Positions 43,042 to 52,628 are shown, counted from the stretch's first letter. The stretch: DNA of 64,000 bases from Chitinophaga sp. Ak27 (GCF_012726295.1 NZ_JABAOB010000001.1:1922001-1986000), one strand, 5' to 3'. Translations and numbers: made by a program. Notes: generated by a model from the letters alone, not told the origin.

Positions 43042-43923
43042 ATGAGCCGGTCACCCGCCAACAAATCTGGCATTTATATGGCCACCTTCAGAGCCATTGA
43101 AAGCTCCCGGCCGGAAAAAGAAAGACTTTTTCACGATCCGTTTGCTACTGCCTTTCTTTCCAAATCCTGGCAAATCATTATTGCCTGTTGCAGTATCCAG
43201 TTGATCCGGAAGATGGTAGCCGCCAGTATACAAATACGCTGGCCAGGTACTTTTACTGCGGCTGCCGCCCGGACAAAACTGATTGACGACATGATCTGTC
43301 ACGCCATCAAAAACGAGGGCATTAACCAGGTCATTATCCTCAATGCTACCTACGATACCAGGCCCCACCGGTTAAGCCCGGGCCTGCCCGTACATTATGT
43401 GGAGCTGGACCATCCGGACATACAACGCCGCAAACGCAACATCATCAATTCACTCGGAGGACTGCCTGCCGTACATGTCGACTATATTCCACTGGACATG
43501 AATACCGAAAGTATCTCAGATGTCATTCCCCAGCTTTTTCACCGCGAGCATTATAAAAGCCTTTTTCTCTGGGAAGGCGTTACTTCCAGCCAGGAAGCCC
43601 GGCAGGCGGAAATGGTCTTTCACTACATCAAACAATTACGTTCCGGAACACAGATCATCTTTACCTATGCAGACCGCGCTGTGCTGGAAAATCCAAAAGC
43701 ATTTTATGGTTTTCCACGAATTGACCGGCTGCTGAAGCGGGCCGGCGAAAACTGGGATTTCGGCATGTGTCCCGATGAGCTGCGCGCCTACCTGGATAGT
43801 TACAACATGGTACTCCACTATGAAGGCGGCGCCGCAGATTATCGTACACAATACTTCGGCGAAAAGAGTAAGGACATGAAAGGATATGAATATTTCAGGC
43901 TGGCGAGAGCAGAAGTAAAATAG
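43042..43923 (+). CDS. LCM/TIGR00027-type class I methyltransferase with altered SAM loop
   Basis: Resembles SAM-dependent methyltransferases of the leucine-carboxyl-methyltransferase/polyketide O-methyltransferase family. ATG 43042 gives the usual start (MSRSPANKSGIYMATFRAIE), with LFHDPFATAFL shortly after. The motif that should read like LGAGLDTRAYRL is IILNATYDTRPHRL here, so the glycines of the SAM loop are replaced. Other parts are normal: VHYVELDHPDIQRRKRNII (acidic loop after strand 2) and the LFLWEGVTSSQ motif. It is 293 residues long. Either the cofactor loop has adapted or activity is lost. Confidence 0.75.
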   Translation: MSRSPANKSGIYMATFRAIESSRPEKERLFHDPFATAFLSKSWQIIIACCSIQLIRKMVAASIQIRWPGTFTAAAARTKLIDDMICHAIKNEGINQVIILNATYDTRPHRLSPGLPVHYVELDHPDIQRRKRNIINSLGGLPAVHVDYIPLDMNTESISDVIPQLFHREHYKSLFLWEGVTSSQEARQAEMVFHYIKQLRSGTQIIFTYADRAVLENPKAFYGFPRIDRLLKRAGENWDFGMCPDELRAYLDSYNMVLHYEGGAADYRTQYFGEKSKDMKGYEYFRLARAEVK

Positions 43924-43952
43924 CGGGTGTATCTTCGTATACCAATTTTACC

Positions 43953-44657
43953 ATGCCGCATATGCATATTCACTACTTTCAACATGTGCCATTTGAAGGC
44001 CCGGGCTGCATTACCAATTGGGCAGCCAGCCACCAGCACCAGCTCACCCATACCCGCTGGTATGAAAGCACAGATGCGACTGCTCTCGCAGCGGCCGACT
44101 GGCTGATTGTACTGGGAGGCCCTATGGCGGTATATGAACAGGACCACATAACCTGGATGGCCACAGAAATAGCACTGATCCGGGAAGCCATACAACAAAA
44201 TAAAAAGATACTGGGCATTTGCCTGGGCGCACAGCTCATCGCCGCCGCCATGGGCGCCAATGTATATCCACATACGTTAAAGGAAATTGGCTGGTTTCCG
44301 CTGGATCTTAGCTTCCAGGCGCAGGCCGCACCGCTGGAAGACATACTTCCGCATCATTTCAATACCTTCCATTTCCATGGCGACACCTTTGATGTGCCCA
44401 CCGGAGCTACCCGCTTTGCTGCATCGGCCGCTTGCAGCCACCAGGCCTTCATTTACGGTGACCGGGTCATTGGTCTGCAGTTTCACATGGAATTTACCCC
44501 CAACATCATCCATAGCCTGTTGCACCATTGTGCCAACGATATCAGCGCCGGTGGCGCCTTTGTTCAAAGTGAAGAAAAAATACGCCAGCACATGAACCTG
44601 CTGGAAGTTAATAACGAAACCATGTATCGCCTGCTGGATTATATAGCGGCGTTATAA
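43953..44657 (+). CDS. class I glutamine amidotransferase-like protein
   Basis: Hydrolyses glutamine or a gamma-glutamyl compound. The triad is complete: Cys in ILGICLGAQLIAAAMG, His and Glu in LQFHMEFTP. The opening (HIHYFQHVPFEGPGCITNW) and the WLIVLGGPMAVYEQD segment match the stand-alone GMP-synthase-like GATase family. No synthetase domain is attached, so it is not guaA. It is 29 bases after the methyltransferase and 14 bases before the YpdA-like gene, so the three are likely one operon. The substrate is unknown. Confidence 0.82.
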   Translation: MPHMHIHYFQHVPFEGPGCITNWAASHQHQLTHTRWYESTDATALAAADWLIVLGGPMAVYEQDHITWMATEIALIREAIQQNKKILGICLGAQLIAAAMGANVYPHTLKEIGWFPLDLSFQAQAAPLEDILPHHFNTFHFHGDTFDVPTGATRFAASAACSHQAFIYGDRVIGLQFHMEFTPNIIHSLLHHCANDISAGGAFVQSEEKIRQHMNLLEVNNETMYRLLDYIAAL

Positions 44658-44671
44658 TAAAATATGATTGT

Positions 44672-45640
44672 ATGAATGCTGCGTTTGATGTTTTGATTGT
44701 AGGCGGGGGCCCTATCGGCCTGGCTTGCGCACTGGAAGCCAAGAAAGCAGGTCTTTCTTATGTGATTATAGAAAAAGGCTGTGTGGTCAATTCTCTCTAC
44801 AACTACCCGCTATACATGACTTTCTTTTCTACTTCCGAAAGACTGGAAATCGGCAATGTACCTTTTGTGTCCATCAACCCCAAGCCTACCCGGCCGGAAG
44901 CCCTGGAATACTATCGCCGGGTTGCCACTTCCCATGAACTGAATATAAAACTGTTTGAAGAGGTACAACAGATCACACCTAACGCAAACGAATATACGGT
45001 AACAACCAGTCATCGTACCTGGCACGCCCGGCACATCGTTATTGCCACCGGTTTTTACGATATTCCCAACCTGCTCAATGTTCCCGGCGAGCAACTGCCA
45101 AAAGTAACCCATTACTATAAGGACCCACACTTTTACGCCACCCAGGATGTACTGGTGATCGGCGCTCACAACTCCGCCGTGGATGCTGCCCTGGAAACGT
45201 ATCGCAAAGGTGCCCGCGTAACCATGGTAATACGTGAAGATGCCATTGGATCGAGAGTGAAGTACTGGGTAAAACCTGACATAGAAAACCGGATTAAAGA
45301 GGGAGCTATCAAAGCCTGCTTTAAGTCGTCGGTACTGGCCATCCGTGAAAAAGAAGTAGATATTGCCACGCCGGATGGTAACATCACTATCGCCAACGAC
45401 TTCGTTATTGCCATGACTGGCTACCAGCCGAACTTTGCTTTCCTGGAAAATGCAGGGATCACCTTATCCGATGATGCGATAAAAATGCCGGTATATAACC
45501 CGCTCACCATGGAAACCAACATGCCCCGCATATACCTTGCAGGAGTGGTATGTGGCGGGATGAACACACATGTATGGTTCATAGAAAACTCAAGAGAACA
45601 CGCAGGAAAAATTATTGCACATATAAAAGGAAGAGCTTAA
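44672..45640 (+). CDS. ypdA: YpdA-family FAD-dependent thiol-disulfide reductase
   Basis: Flavoprotein related to the bacillithiol-disulfide reductase YpdA. It has the FAD motif VLIVGGGPIGLACALEAKKAG at residues 7-27. The NADPH motif is VLVIGAHNSAVDAALE near residue 165, with the HNSA variant typical of YpdA. A C-terminal FAD-binding ATG-type motif (MPRIYLAGVVCGGMNTHVW) also follows. Length 322 residues, normal. It implies a low-molecular-weight thiol such as bacillithiol. It ends an apparent operon with the amidotransferase and methyltransferase. Confidence 0.85.
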   Translation: MNAAFDVLIVGGGPIGLACALEAKKAGLSYVIIEKGCVVNSLYNYPLYMTFFSTSERLEIGNVPFVSINPKPTRPEALEYYRRVATSHELNIKLFEEVQQITPNANEYTVTTSHRTWHARHIVIATGFYDIPNLLNVPGEQLPKVTHYYKDPHFYATQDVLVIGAHNSAVDAALETYRKGARVTMVIREDAIGSRVKYWVKPDIENRIKEGAIKACFKSSVLAIREKEVDIATPDGNITIANDFVIAMTGYQPNFAFLENAGITLSDDAIKMPVYNPLTMETNMPRIYLAGVVCGGMNTHVWFIENSREHAGKIIAHIKGRA

Positions 45641-45661
45641 AGCGGAAAGCAGCCCTCCCAT

Positions 45662-46678
45662 TTAAACGATATTCACTTCCCTTTCCAGCGCTACACCGAA
45701 CTTCGCCTGTACACTGTCGACCACTTCCTGCGACAACTGGTAAATTTCCTTACCGGTAGCTCCGCCGTAATTTACCAGTACCAGCGCTTGTTTGGCATGT
45801 ACGCCCGCGTCGCCTTTACGGTACCCTTTCCAGCCACATTGTTCTATCAGCCAGCCTGCCGCCAGCTTGAATGCCTGATTAGCTACCGGGTAAGCCACCA
45901 GTTGCGGGAAAGCAGCATGTAAAGCCTCATATTGTTCCTGAGGGATAGTGGGGTTCTTAAAGAAGCTGCCCGCATTGCCTATTTCCGCCGGGTTGGGCAA
46001 TTTGGAGGAACGGATGTTGATCACCGCCTGGCTGATAGCCTGTATCGACAATGTTTGCACATTCATGCGTTGCAGTTCTTCGTTAATAGCACCATAACTA
46101 GTGTTAAAATGCGGCTTTTTGCTGAGCCGGTAGGTAACAGACAGAATAGCAAACTGGTTACGGAATTGTCTTTTAAAGACACTTTCCCGGTAACCAAACT
46201 CACAATCGGCATTGTTGAAAGTAACCAGGTGGTTATCATCCAGGTGCAAGGCTTCCAGCTCATGAAAGACGTCTTTTATTTCTACCCCGTAAGCGCCGAT
46301 GTTTTGCATAGGGCTGGCGCCTACATTGCCGGGGATCAACGACAGGTTTTCCAGGCCTCCCAGCTGCAGGGCAATACAATGCTGTACAAAGCCATGCCAG
46401 TTTTCACCGGCGCCCGCTTTCACATATACGTAGTCGTTATCTTCTTTTACTACCGTGATGCCTTTCAATTCATTCTTTAGCATCCAGCCGTTAAAGTCGC
46501 CGGTAAACAGGATATTGCTGCCGCCTCCCAGTATCATCCGGGGCAAATTGCTCCGCTGTTGCTGCTCCATCAAAGCCATCAGGTCTTCCACAGACGCAAA
46601 AGTGGCAAAATACCGCGCATGGGCGGCGATACCGAATGTATTATAGGATTTGAGCAGAACATTTTCTGATACCTGCAT
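45662..46678 (-). CDS. murB: UDP-N-acetylenolpyruvoylglucosamine reductase
   Basis: Second committed step of peptidoglycan synthesis: reduces UDP-GlcNAc-enolpyruvate to UDP-MurNAc with NADPH and FAD. Motifs of the type I enzyme are clear: NTFGIAAHARYF at the start, ILGGGSNILFTGDF (FAD loop), IPGNVGASPMQNIGAYGVEI, the catalytic Ser in GNAGSFFKNP, and the Glu near the C-terminus (LEREVNIV). The length of 338 residues fits type I. A -33/-7 promoter (46701-46735) lies just upstream. It is divergent from the SDR gene. Confidence 0.95.
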   Translation of the reverse strand: MQVSENVLLKSYNTFGIAAHARYFATFASVEDLMALMEQQQRSNLPRMILGGGSNILFTGDFNGWMLKNELKGITVVKEDNDYVYVKAGAGENWHGFVQHCIALQLGGLENLSLIPGNVGASPMQNIGAYGVEIKDVFHELEALHLDDNHLVTFNNADCEFGYRESVFKRQFRNQFAILSVTYRLSKKPHFNTSYGAINEELQRMNVQTLSIQAISQAVINIRSSKLPNPAEIGNAGSFFKNPTIPQEQYEALHAAFPQLVAYPVANQAFKLAAGWLIEQCGWKGYRKGDAGVHAKQALVLVNYGGATGKEIYQLSQEVVDSVQAKFGVALEREVNIV

Positions 46679-46700
46679 AATAACTTAAATTTATGGTCAG

Positions 46701-46735
46701 CAAAGATAGCCGCAAATCATTTAGAAATTTCCAAA
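46701..46735 (-). promoter_or_regulatory. promoter of murB
   Basis: Minus-strand TATCTTTG (46708 down to 46701) is a perfect -7. TTTG (46735 down to 46732) is the -33, with 23-base spacing. The murB start is 22 bases further on. Confidence 0.6.
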
Positions 46736-46752
46736 TCCATTAATCCATTTTC

Positions 46753-47415
46753 ATGAACAAGACTGCGATTGTCATAGGAGCTACCGGACTTACAGGCACC
46801 CACCTGGTGGCAGCCCTGTTGCAAGATCCTGCCTTTGACAAAGTAAAAGTATTGATCCGTAGGCCCTGGGCACATTCCAGGCCGAGATTGGAAAACGTGA
46901 TCGTGGATTTTGAAGATGACGATAATCTCGCTGCCGCTCTACAGGGCGATGTACTGTTTTGCTGTATCGGCACCACCATCAAAAAAGCCGGCTCACAGGA
47001 ACGGTTCAGAGCAGTAGATTACGGCATCCCGGTAAAATGCGCCAGTATAGCGCATGGGCAGGGCGTATCGCAAATACTGGTGATGTCGTCTATCGGCGCT
47101 AATACCCATTCCCGCAATTTTTATCTCCGTACCAAAGGAGAAATGGAAGAAGCTATACAACAAACCGGTTTCCACAGCATTGCCATTTTCCGCCCCTCCA
47201 TGCTGATCGGCTCCCGAAAAGAATTCCGCTTGGGCGAATGGCTGGGAAAATATCTTATCCAGTTATTTTATTTCCTGTTGCAGGGGAGATGGAAAAAATA
47301 CCGCCCCATTAAAGCAGCCACGGTGGCCAACGCCATGATAGCAGCCGCTAAACAGGAGGAAGCCGGCATCAGCGTCTATGAATCCGATGCCATTCAACAG
47401 ATGGGCGCTTCATGA
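46753..47415 (+). CDS. atypical SDR, NAD(P)H-binding oxidoreductase of the HTATIP2 type
   Basis: Small Rossmann protein. The nucleotide-binding motif is AIVIGATGLTGTHLVAAL (residues 5-22). The following features are FCCIGTTIKKAGS, VMSSIGANTHSRNFYLRTKGEMEEAI (with a YxxxK-like Y-x-K in the region), and RPSMLIGSRKEFRLGEW. The pattern is that of HTATIP2/YwnB-type proteins, whose substrates are mostly unknown. It is 220 residues long, with no signal peptide. A DUF3857 protein gene follows 32 bases later. Confidence 0.82.
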   Translation: MNKTAIVIGATGLTGTHLVAALLQDPAFDKVKVLIRRPWAHSRPRLENVIVDFEDDDNLAAALQGDVLFCCIGTTIKKAGSQERFRAVDYGIPVKCASIAHGQGVSQILVMSSIGANTHSRNFYLRTKGEMEEAIQQTGFHSIAIFRPSMLIGSRKEFRLGEWLGKYLIQLFYFLLQGRWKKYRPIKAATVANAMIAAAKQEEAGISVYESDAIQQMGAS

Positions 47416-47447
47416 AATCCGGGATTTGAGTCTTATCTTTATCCCGT

Positions 47448-49421
47448 ATGAAAAAATGGGTCCTTTTACTGGCTGTGACAGGCATGGCAATACTGCCAAC
47501 ATATATACAGGCACAGGTAAACAGCTACTTCCCTGAAATATGGAAAGAAAAACCTCAGCTGCATACAGTGTCCGCTACCAATGAACCTTATGCTGTAATT
47601 GACTATCGAATCGTCAGAGATTTCAATGTCAGCGCAGGTGACAGAGCCGCAGGGTGTACACAATACAAAACCATCTACAAAATTGTAAAAATTAATACCC
47701 AGGCAGGCGCCGACAGTCTTACTCAGCTCATTATGGATTTTGAGGCCAATGAAACCCTGAGAGGCTTGCACCTGCGTGCCCTGCATCCCAATGGAACAGT
47801 AGCAGACCTCGCCGAGCAGGTACGTATGATACACCTCAGCGATGATCGCAGCGCAGTGGTAGTAACGCAGCTGGCTCTGCAACCCGGCAGTGAAATTGAA
47901 TACGAACTAAACCTAAAAGTAGGCTTTAGCTACGCCGGCTCCGATTTCCTGCAATCCTCCCTTCCCTGCAACCACGTCAGCTTTACATTGGTAGCACCCA
48001 AGGGAATGTCTTTCAAACTTAAAACCACACCCGGATTACCCAGTATCAGCGATAGTACCGGCGCCGATAATAAACATTACTATTGGCTGAACGTACTGCA
48101 TATGCCGGCACTCAAAAACAATGACCTGTATTACATGCTTCCCCAGCTGCAACGTGTCGACTTTGCCCTTCACCAGGCTATCTATGGAAAAGATACCAGC
48201 CGCATGACCTGGCAACAGTTTGGAGAAGATAACTATATTCCTTTTGTAGCCGTTTCCAAAGCAGAATATAAACAACTGGAGAAAGAAATACAGAAGTGGC
48301 CCTTTACCCAGCAACGGATGCCCGCCACGCAAATGATTTACCTGGTTGAGCAATACATAAAATCAAATATAAAACTGGTACCACCAGAAGAATCCGGCGA
48401 AACAGTAGATCTGATCAGCATTTTACGGAACCGGCGCGCTGAAAAAGCCGGTTTCACACGCCTGTTGAATGCTGTGTATTATGTGCTGAATATTCCCACA
48501 CAAATACTGTTTACTTCCTCCAGGGATAGCTTGCTGATCGATAGCCAGCTCGTGGTCCGGCAACTGCCATCAAATGTACTCCTGTATTTTCCCACGGTAC
48601 AGCAGGCGCTGGCCCCAGCAGAAATGAATACACGCTTTCCCTGCTATCCGCCCATCTGGGCCAATATCCCTGCGATACGCTGCCGCGATACCCTCGTAGG
48701 ACAGGAAAGTAAAGTGCTGACAGATATTATTACTACGCCACAACCACCTTACACCCTCAGTAATATTACCACAGATGCTACCCTTACCTCTTTTGCCGAC
48801 GCAACATGGGACGTAAAACAATCTTTCGGCGGCTACCCCGCAGAAAATATTAAAACAGCCTTCACCATCAATGGAGGCGCTACAGAAGGAAAATTCAAAA
48901 TTTACAATGCGATTTTACCTTTTCAGCCAGGGGTGAGGAAACCAACAGCGGTGACCACAGAAAACGAAGTATTCAATGGTCGCATGCTGGATAAACCTGT
49001 ACTGGTAAACAGTACCCTGCGTACGCCATCCCTCATAGAAAATAAAAATAATGAAATACACCTCTTCCTGGGGCAACTCCTGGGTGGTACGGTGCCTATC
49101 GACTTAGCCATGCCTGAAGGCAACCTTCCGGTACAGATCACTTTTCCGTATTACCAGGAAAAGCGCGTGCATATTACCCTGCCTCCCGGTTATAAAGTAG
49201 CCAATAAAGCCGCCTTCCAGGCCGACATCAGCGACGCCGGCGCTCAACCTGCACTGGGGCTTAAAATGCGCTGCGAGCAGGAGGGTAATCAACTCAACAT
49301 CTTTGTACTGGAATGGTACCGACAAACCGATTTTACTGGCAACAACAAACAACTGTTTTCGCAGCTGGTACACAAGGTGCATGCACTGCAACAACAGCAA
49401 CTGGTATTGGTAAAGGAGTAG
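47448..49421 (+). CDS. secreted DUF3857-type protein with degenerate transglutaminase core
   Basis: A large periplasmic or surface protein (657 residues). The signal peptide is MKKWVLLLAVTGMAILPTYIQA. The N-terminal DUF3857 domain (about 25-230) includes the region AVIDYRIVRDFNVSAGDRA. A transglutaminase-like core follows at about 290-400. There the Cys-containing motif of active enzymes (GxCxDxAxLLNALL) is replaced by KAGFTRLLNAVYYVLNIP, so the nucleophile Cys is missing. The C-terminal 230 residues are beta-rich. Such proteins are common in Bacteroidota envelopes and poorly understood. Binding rather than catalysis is likely. Confidence 0.75.
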   Translation: MKKWVLLLAVTGMAILPTYIQAQVNSYFPEIWKEKPQLHTVSATNEPYAVIDYRIVRDFNVSAGDRAAGCTQYKTIYKIVKINTQAGADSLTQLIMDFEANETLRGLHLRALHPNGTVADLAEQVRMIHLSDDRSAVVVTQLALQPGSEIEYELNLKVGFSYAGSDFLQSSLPCNHVSFTLVAPKGMSFKLKTTPGLPSISDSTGADNKHYYWLNVLHMPALKNNDLYYMLPQLQRVDFALHQAIYGKDTSRMTWQQFGEDNYIPFVAVSKAEYKQLEKEIQKWPFTQQRMPATQMIYLVEQYIKSNIKLVPPEESGETVDLISILRNRRAEKAGFTRLLNAVYYVLNIPTQILFTSSRDSLLIDSQLVVRQLPSNVLLYFPTVQQALAPAEMNTRFPCYPPIWANIPAIRCRDTLVGQESKVLTDIITTPQPPYTLSNITTDATLTSFADATWDVKQSFGGYPAENIKTAFTINGGATEGKFKIYNAILPFQPGVRKPTAVTTENEVFNGRMLDKPVLVNSTLRTPSLIENKNNEIHLFLGQLLGGTVPIDLAMPEGNLPVQITFPYYQEKRVHITLPPGYKVANKAAFQADISDAGAQPALGLKMRCEQEGNQLNIFVLEWYRQTDFTGNNKQLFSQLVHKVHALQQQQLVLVKE

Positions 49422-49425
49422 TAAT

Positions 49426-51867
49426 TTAAACGCCGTCTACATCAGGGGTGATGACCACCGAACGGAATTTCTTCTCTGTTCTGAGCTGTATGATAAACTC
49501 CTGGAGTACCCGTTTAATATGTGCAATAAGCCGGGCTTCGCGGGGTAATTTAATCAGCATTTCCTGTAAGTAATTGTTGCGCACCTTCGCTACCAATGGA
49601 GCTGCCGGGCCTACCAATTGAGCGCCTATATGGGGTTGCAGCCAACTGGCCAATATCATGGCCGCCTGTTCTGCTACCTGCTGATTTTTATGCCGGATCG
49701 TTAACTTCAATAAACGGAAAAACGGGGGATATCCAAATACCTGCCGCTCGGCGATCTCCGATTCATACATCGCCTTATAATCATGCGTGGTTACATAATG
49801 TAAAATAGGGTGCCGCGTATTGCTTGCCTGGATCAATACCTTACCCATGCCATGTTTGCGGCCGGCGCGTCCACTCACCTGCTCCATCAGCTGGAAGGCG
49901 CGCTCATTCACCCTGAAATCTGGGAAGGCCAACAAATTATCCGCACTCAGGATGCCTACCAGGTTTACATTTTCAAAATCCAGGCCCTTTACCACCATCT
50001 GTGTGCCCACCAATATATCGATACTGCGTTCTTCCAGCAGCTGAATTAACTTATTGTGGCTGTCTTTATTCCGTACCGCATCCACGTCCATGCGCGCAAT
50101 ACGGGCTTCGGGAAAAATTACCTGTAGGTCATCTTCTATCTTCTCCGTCCCAAAACTTTTAGGCTCCAGCGTTTGGGAACCACAGGCTGCACAGGTGTGT
50201 ACATAAGGATAGCGAGTGCCACAATAATGGCAGTGCAGCTTATCCTGGTTGCGATGGTAGGTAAGTGATACATCGCATTGCTTACAGTGGGGAATCCAGC
50301 CACAGGTGGTACAAAGCAGGAAAGGCGCATATCCACGGCGATTTTGAAACAGGATCACCTGTTTGCCTTCCGCGATACTTTGGGTGATGGCATTTTTCAG
50401 CGCTTCGGTGAAATGACCGTCCATCGTCTTCTCTGCCACTTCCTTCTTGATATCCACGATTTCAATGGCCGGCATCTCTACGCCGCCAAAGCGTTCATTG
50501 AGCTCCACTAATCCATATTTCCCCTGCCGGGCATTAAAATATGATTCCAGCGACGGGGTAGCTGATCCCAGCAGTACTTTGGCTTTAAAGAGGCTGGCAT
50601 AATAAATAGCCGCATCCCGGGCATGGTAGCGGGGCGCCGGGTCCTGCTGCTTATAGGAAGAATCATGCTCTTCATCGAGAATGATGAGTCCCAGGTCTTT
50701 AAAAGGTAATAAAAGGCTGGAACGTGCACCCAGTATAATTTGTATCTCTCCCGACTTTACCTTGTTCCATATCTCCACCCGTTCATTGTTATTAAAACGG
50801 GAATGATAAATACCGATACTGCTGCCAAAATGCTTCTGCAAACGGCGGATGATCTGGGCTGTAAGCCCTATTTCGGGCAGCAGGTATAATACCTGTTTTC
50901 CGTTGGCCAGGCACTCTTCCATCATCTTCACATACACCTGTGTTTTTCCGCTGGAAGTAACGCCATGCAACAGGGTTACCTGTTTGTCAGTAAAGTGTTG
51001 GCGTACCTCTTCCAATGCCGTTTCCTGGGCAGGGCTCAATACAAAATCGATCTGGGCATCTACTTTGCCGGTGGCAATACGATCCACGGTACGTTTTTCT
51101 ACCCAAAGAATATTTTTATCGATCAGTCCTTTTAGTTGTGCAGTGGTAGCACCGGATTTTTTCAGCAGTGCGGTTTGCTTTACGCTACCTTCTGTTTTCA
51201 GCAAATGCAGGTAGGCCAGCAACAGTTCCATTTGTTTGGGTGCACGGCCCATTTCATCGAAGAGTGCCGCCAACCGAGATTCCTCCTGGTATTCGGCGTG
51301 CAGTTGTACGTAGTTTTCTTTCTTCTCTTTATATACTTCCTTCAGCTCTTCATAGATCACCAGTACTTTTTTCTCCAGTAATTTTTTTATCACTGAATAC
51401 ACTTCCGATTTATCCAGGATCAGCTGTACTTCTTCTATGCGCAGTTCTTTACGGATAAGCAGGGCTTCTGCGATGAGGTACTCATCGTCGTCAAGTGCGG
51501 TGAAATCATCGCCATATTCTTCGTTGAAGAGCAGCAGTGTTTCGCTCGACAGTTTAAGATGGGCGGGCAAGGCCGCATTGAGCACCTCTCCTTCTGTACA
51601 CATGTAATATGCAGCAATCCAGGTCCAGAAATCTAACTGTACAGGATATACGACAGGAGCAGCATCCAGCATATCCAGCAGCGGCTTGGTTTTATATGGA
51701 GGCGCCTGTTCATGTATTGCTTTTACAATACCTGCATATTTTTTCTGTTTCCCTAACTGTACTGCTACCCGGCTTCCTGGTTGCAGGGATGCTTCCATAT
51801 TTTCCGGAACGGCATAAGTATAGTTTCTGGGTAACGCCAATGGCAATATTACATCTGCGTACTTCAT
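49426..51867 (-). CDS. priA: primosomal protein N' (replication restart helicase)
   Basis: Loads the replisome at stalled forks. The N-terminal 3'-DNA-binding domain comes first (MKYADVILPLALPRNYTYAVP), then the helicase: Walker A GVTSSGKTQVY (near residue 305), DEEH box LIILDEEHDSSYKQQ and GSATPSLESYF. The zinc-binding insertion follows with four CxxC pairs (CTTCGWIPHCKQC, CHYC, CAACG). The C-terminal helicase half contains GTQMVVKGLDFENVNLVG. At 813 residues it is near full length. The start overlaps the plsC stop by 4 bases, so translation is coupled. Confidence 0.95.
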   Translation of the reverse strand: MKYADVILPLALPRNYTYAVPENMEASLQPGSRVAVQLGKQKKYAGIVKAIHEQAPPYKTKPLLDMLDAAPVVYPVQLDFWTWIAAYYMCTEGEVLNAALPAHLKLSSETLLLFNEEYGDDFTALDDDEYLIAEALLIRKELRIEEVQLILDKSEVYSVIKKLLEKKVLVIYEELKEVYKEKKENYVQLHAEYQEESRLAALFDEMGRAPKQMELLLAYLHLLKTEGSVKQTALLKKSGATTAQLKGLIDKNILWVEKRTVDRIATGKVDAQIDFVLSPAQETALEEVRQHFTDKQVTLLHGVTSSGKTQVYVKMMEECLANGKQVLYLLPEIGLTAQIIRRLQKHFGSSIGIYHSRFNNNERVEIWNKVKSGEIQIILGARSSLLLPFKDLGLIILDEEHDSSYKQQDPAPRYHARDAAIYYASLFKAKVLLGSATPSLESYFNARQGKYGLVELNERFGGVEMPAIEIVDIKKEVAEKTMDGHFTEALKNAITQSIAEGKQVILFQNRRGYAPFLLCTTCGWIPHCKQCDVSLTYHRNQDKLHCHYCGTRYPYVHTCAACGSQTLEPKSFGTEKIEDDLQVIFPEARIARMDVDAVRNKDSHNKLIQLLEERSIDILVGTQMVVKGLDFENVNLVGILSADNLLAFPDFRVNERAFQLMEQVSGRAGRKHGMGKVLIQASNTRHPILHYVTTHDYKAMYESEIAERQVFGYPPFFRLLKLTIRHKNQQVAEQAAMILASWLQPHIGAQLVGPAAPLVAKVRNNYLQEMLIKLPREARLIAHIKRVLQEFIIQLRTEKKFRSVVITPDVDGV

Positions 51868-52628
51868 CCTATGGGCTGCAGGGTTGGATATTGACGGTGT
51901 TTACGTAATTCGGCATCCATGATGTCGTGTACCTTTTGCTTCAGGGTATTGATATCATCCATGGTGAGGCCGGCTACCGGCACGGGTGGTAAAAATACCA
52001 CGCGGCATTTGCCTGGGTTGATGCGCATAAAATTATGCGGCAGGCGGTCGCCTGCATCCAGGTATAATACAGGTTTAATAGGCATTTGTAATTCTATCGC
52101 CATACGGAATGCGCCGTTGTGAAACGGGCGTAATGGTTGTTCGCTTTCGTTGGTGGTACCTTCCGGGAATACCAGGATGGAGATACCTGCCCGGAGTGCA
52201 GTCATCATTTCGCGTACGCTCCTGGCCCTGGCAGCTGCGTTGGAACGGTCTACCGCTACTACGGAATTTCTATAGATAAATCCAAAGAAGGGTACTTTCG
52301 ACAGCTCCACCTTCCCCAGGGGGCGAAAAGGCAGACGCATTACTTTTACGGCGATGGCTGCATCCAGGTAAGAACGGTGGTTTACGACGTAGATACAGGG
52401 ATCGTTGTCACGCTCGCATTCATATTTACGGGTTACCCACATTCCCACCAGCGGGAACCAGGCATGCGCCCAGAAGCGCAGGAAATAAAATATAATATTT
52501 CCCCCTTTCTGCCGTCCGAGCAACGATGCCAGGAATATAGGAGGCAATATCAAAAACATGATGCCCAGGAAAACGGCAGCGGCGTATATCACATAAATAA
52601 CACGCAATGGCTTCAAAACAAAATTCAT
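51864..52628 (-). CDS. plsC: 1-acyl-sn-glycerol-3-phosphate acyltransferase-like protein
   Basis: Acylates a lysophospholipid at the inner membrane. Two hydrophobic helices lie at the N-terminus. The catalytic HX4D motif is in VNHRSYLDAAI near residue 84, followed by GKVELSKVPFFGF and the FPEGTTNES motif near residue 155. Length is 254 residues. It is the middle gene of a DUF4258-plsC-priA run on the minus strand. Another acyltransferase of the family is normally present elsewhere in the genome. Confidence 0.88.
   Translation of the reverse strand: MNFVLKPLRVIYVIYAAAVFLGIMFLILPPIFLASLLGRQKGGNIIFYFLRFWAHAWFPLVGMWVTRKYECERDNDPCIYVVNHRSYLDAAIAVKVMRLPFRPLGKVELSKVPFFGFIYRNSVVAVDRSNAAARARSVREMMTALRAGISILVFPEGTTNESEQPLRPFHNGAFRMAIELQMPIKPVLYLDAGDRLPHNFMRINPGKCRVVFLPPVPVAGLTMDDINTLKQKVHDIMDAELRKHRQYPTLQPIG

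Noticed and set aside
43953..44657. GMP synthase (guaA)
   Set aside because: Only the glutaminase domain is present; the ATP-pyrophosphatase domain is absent.
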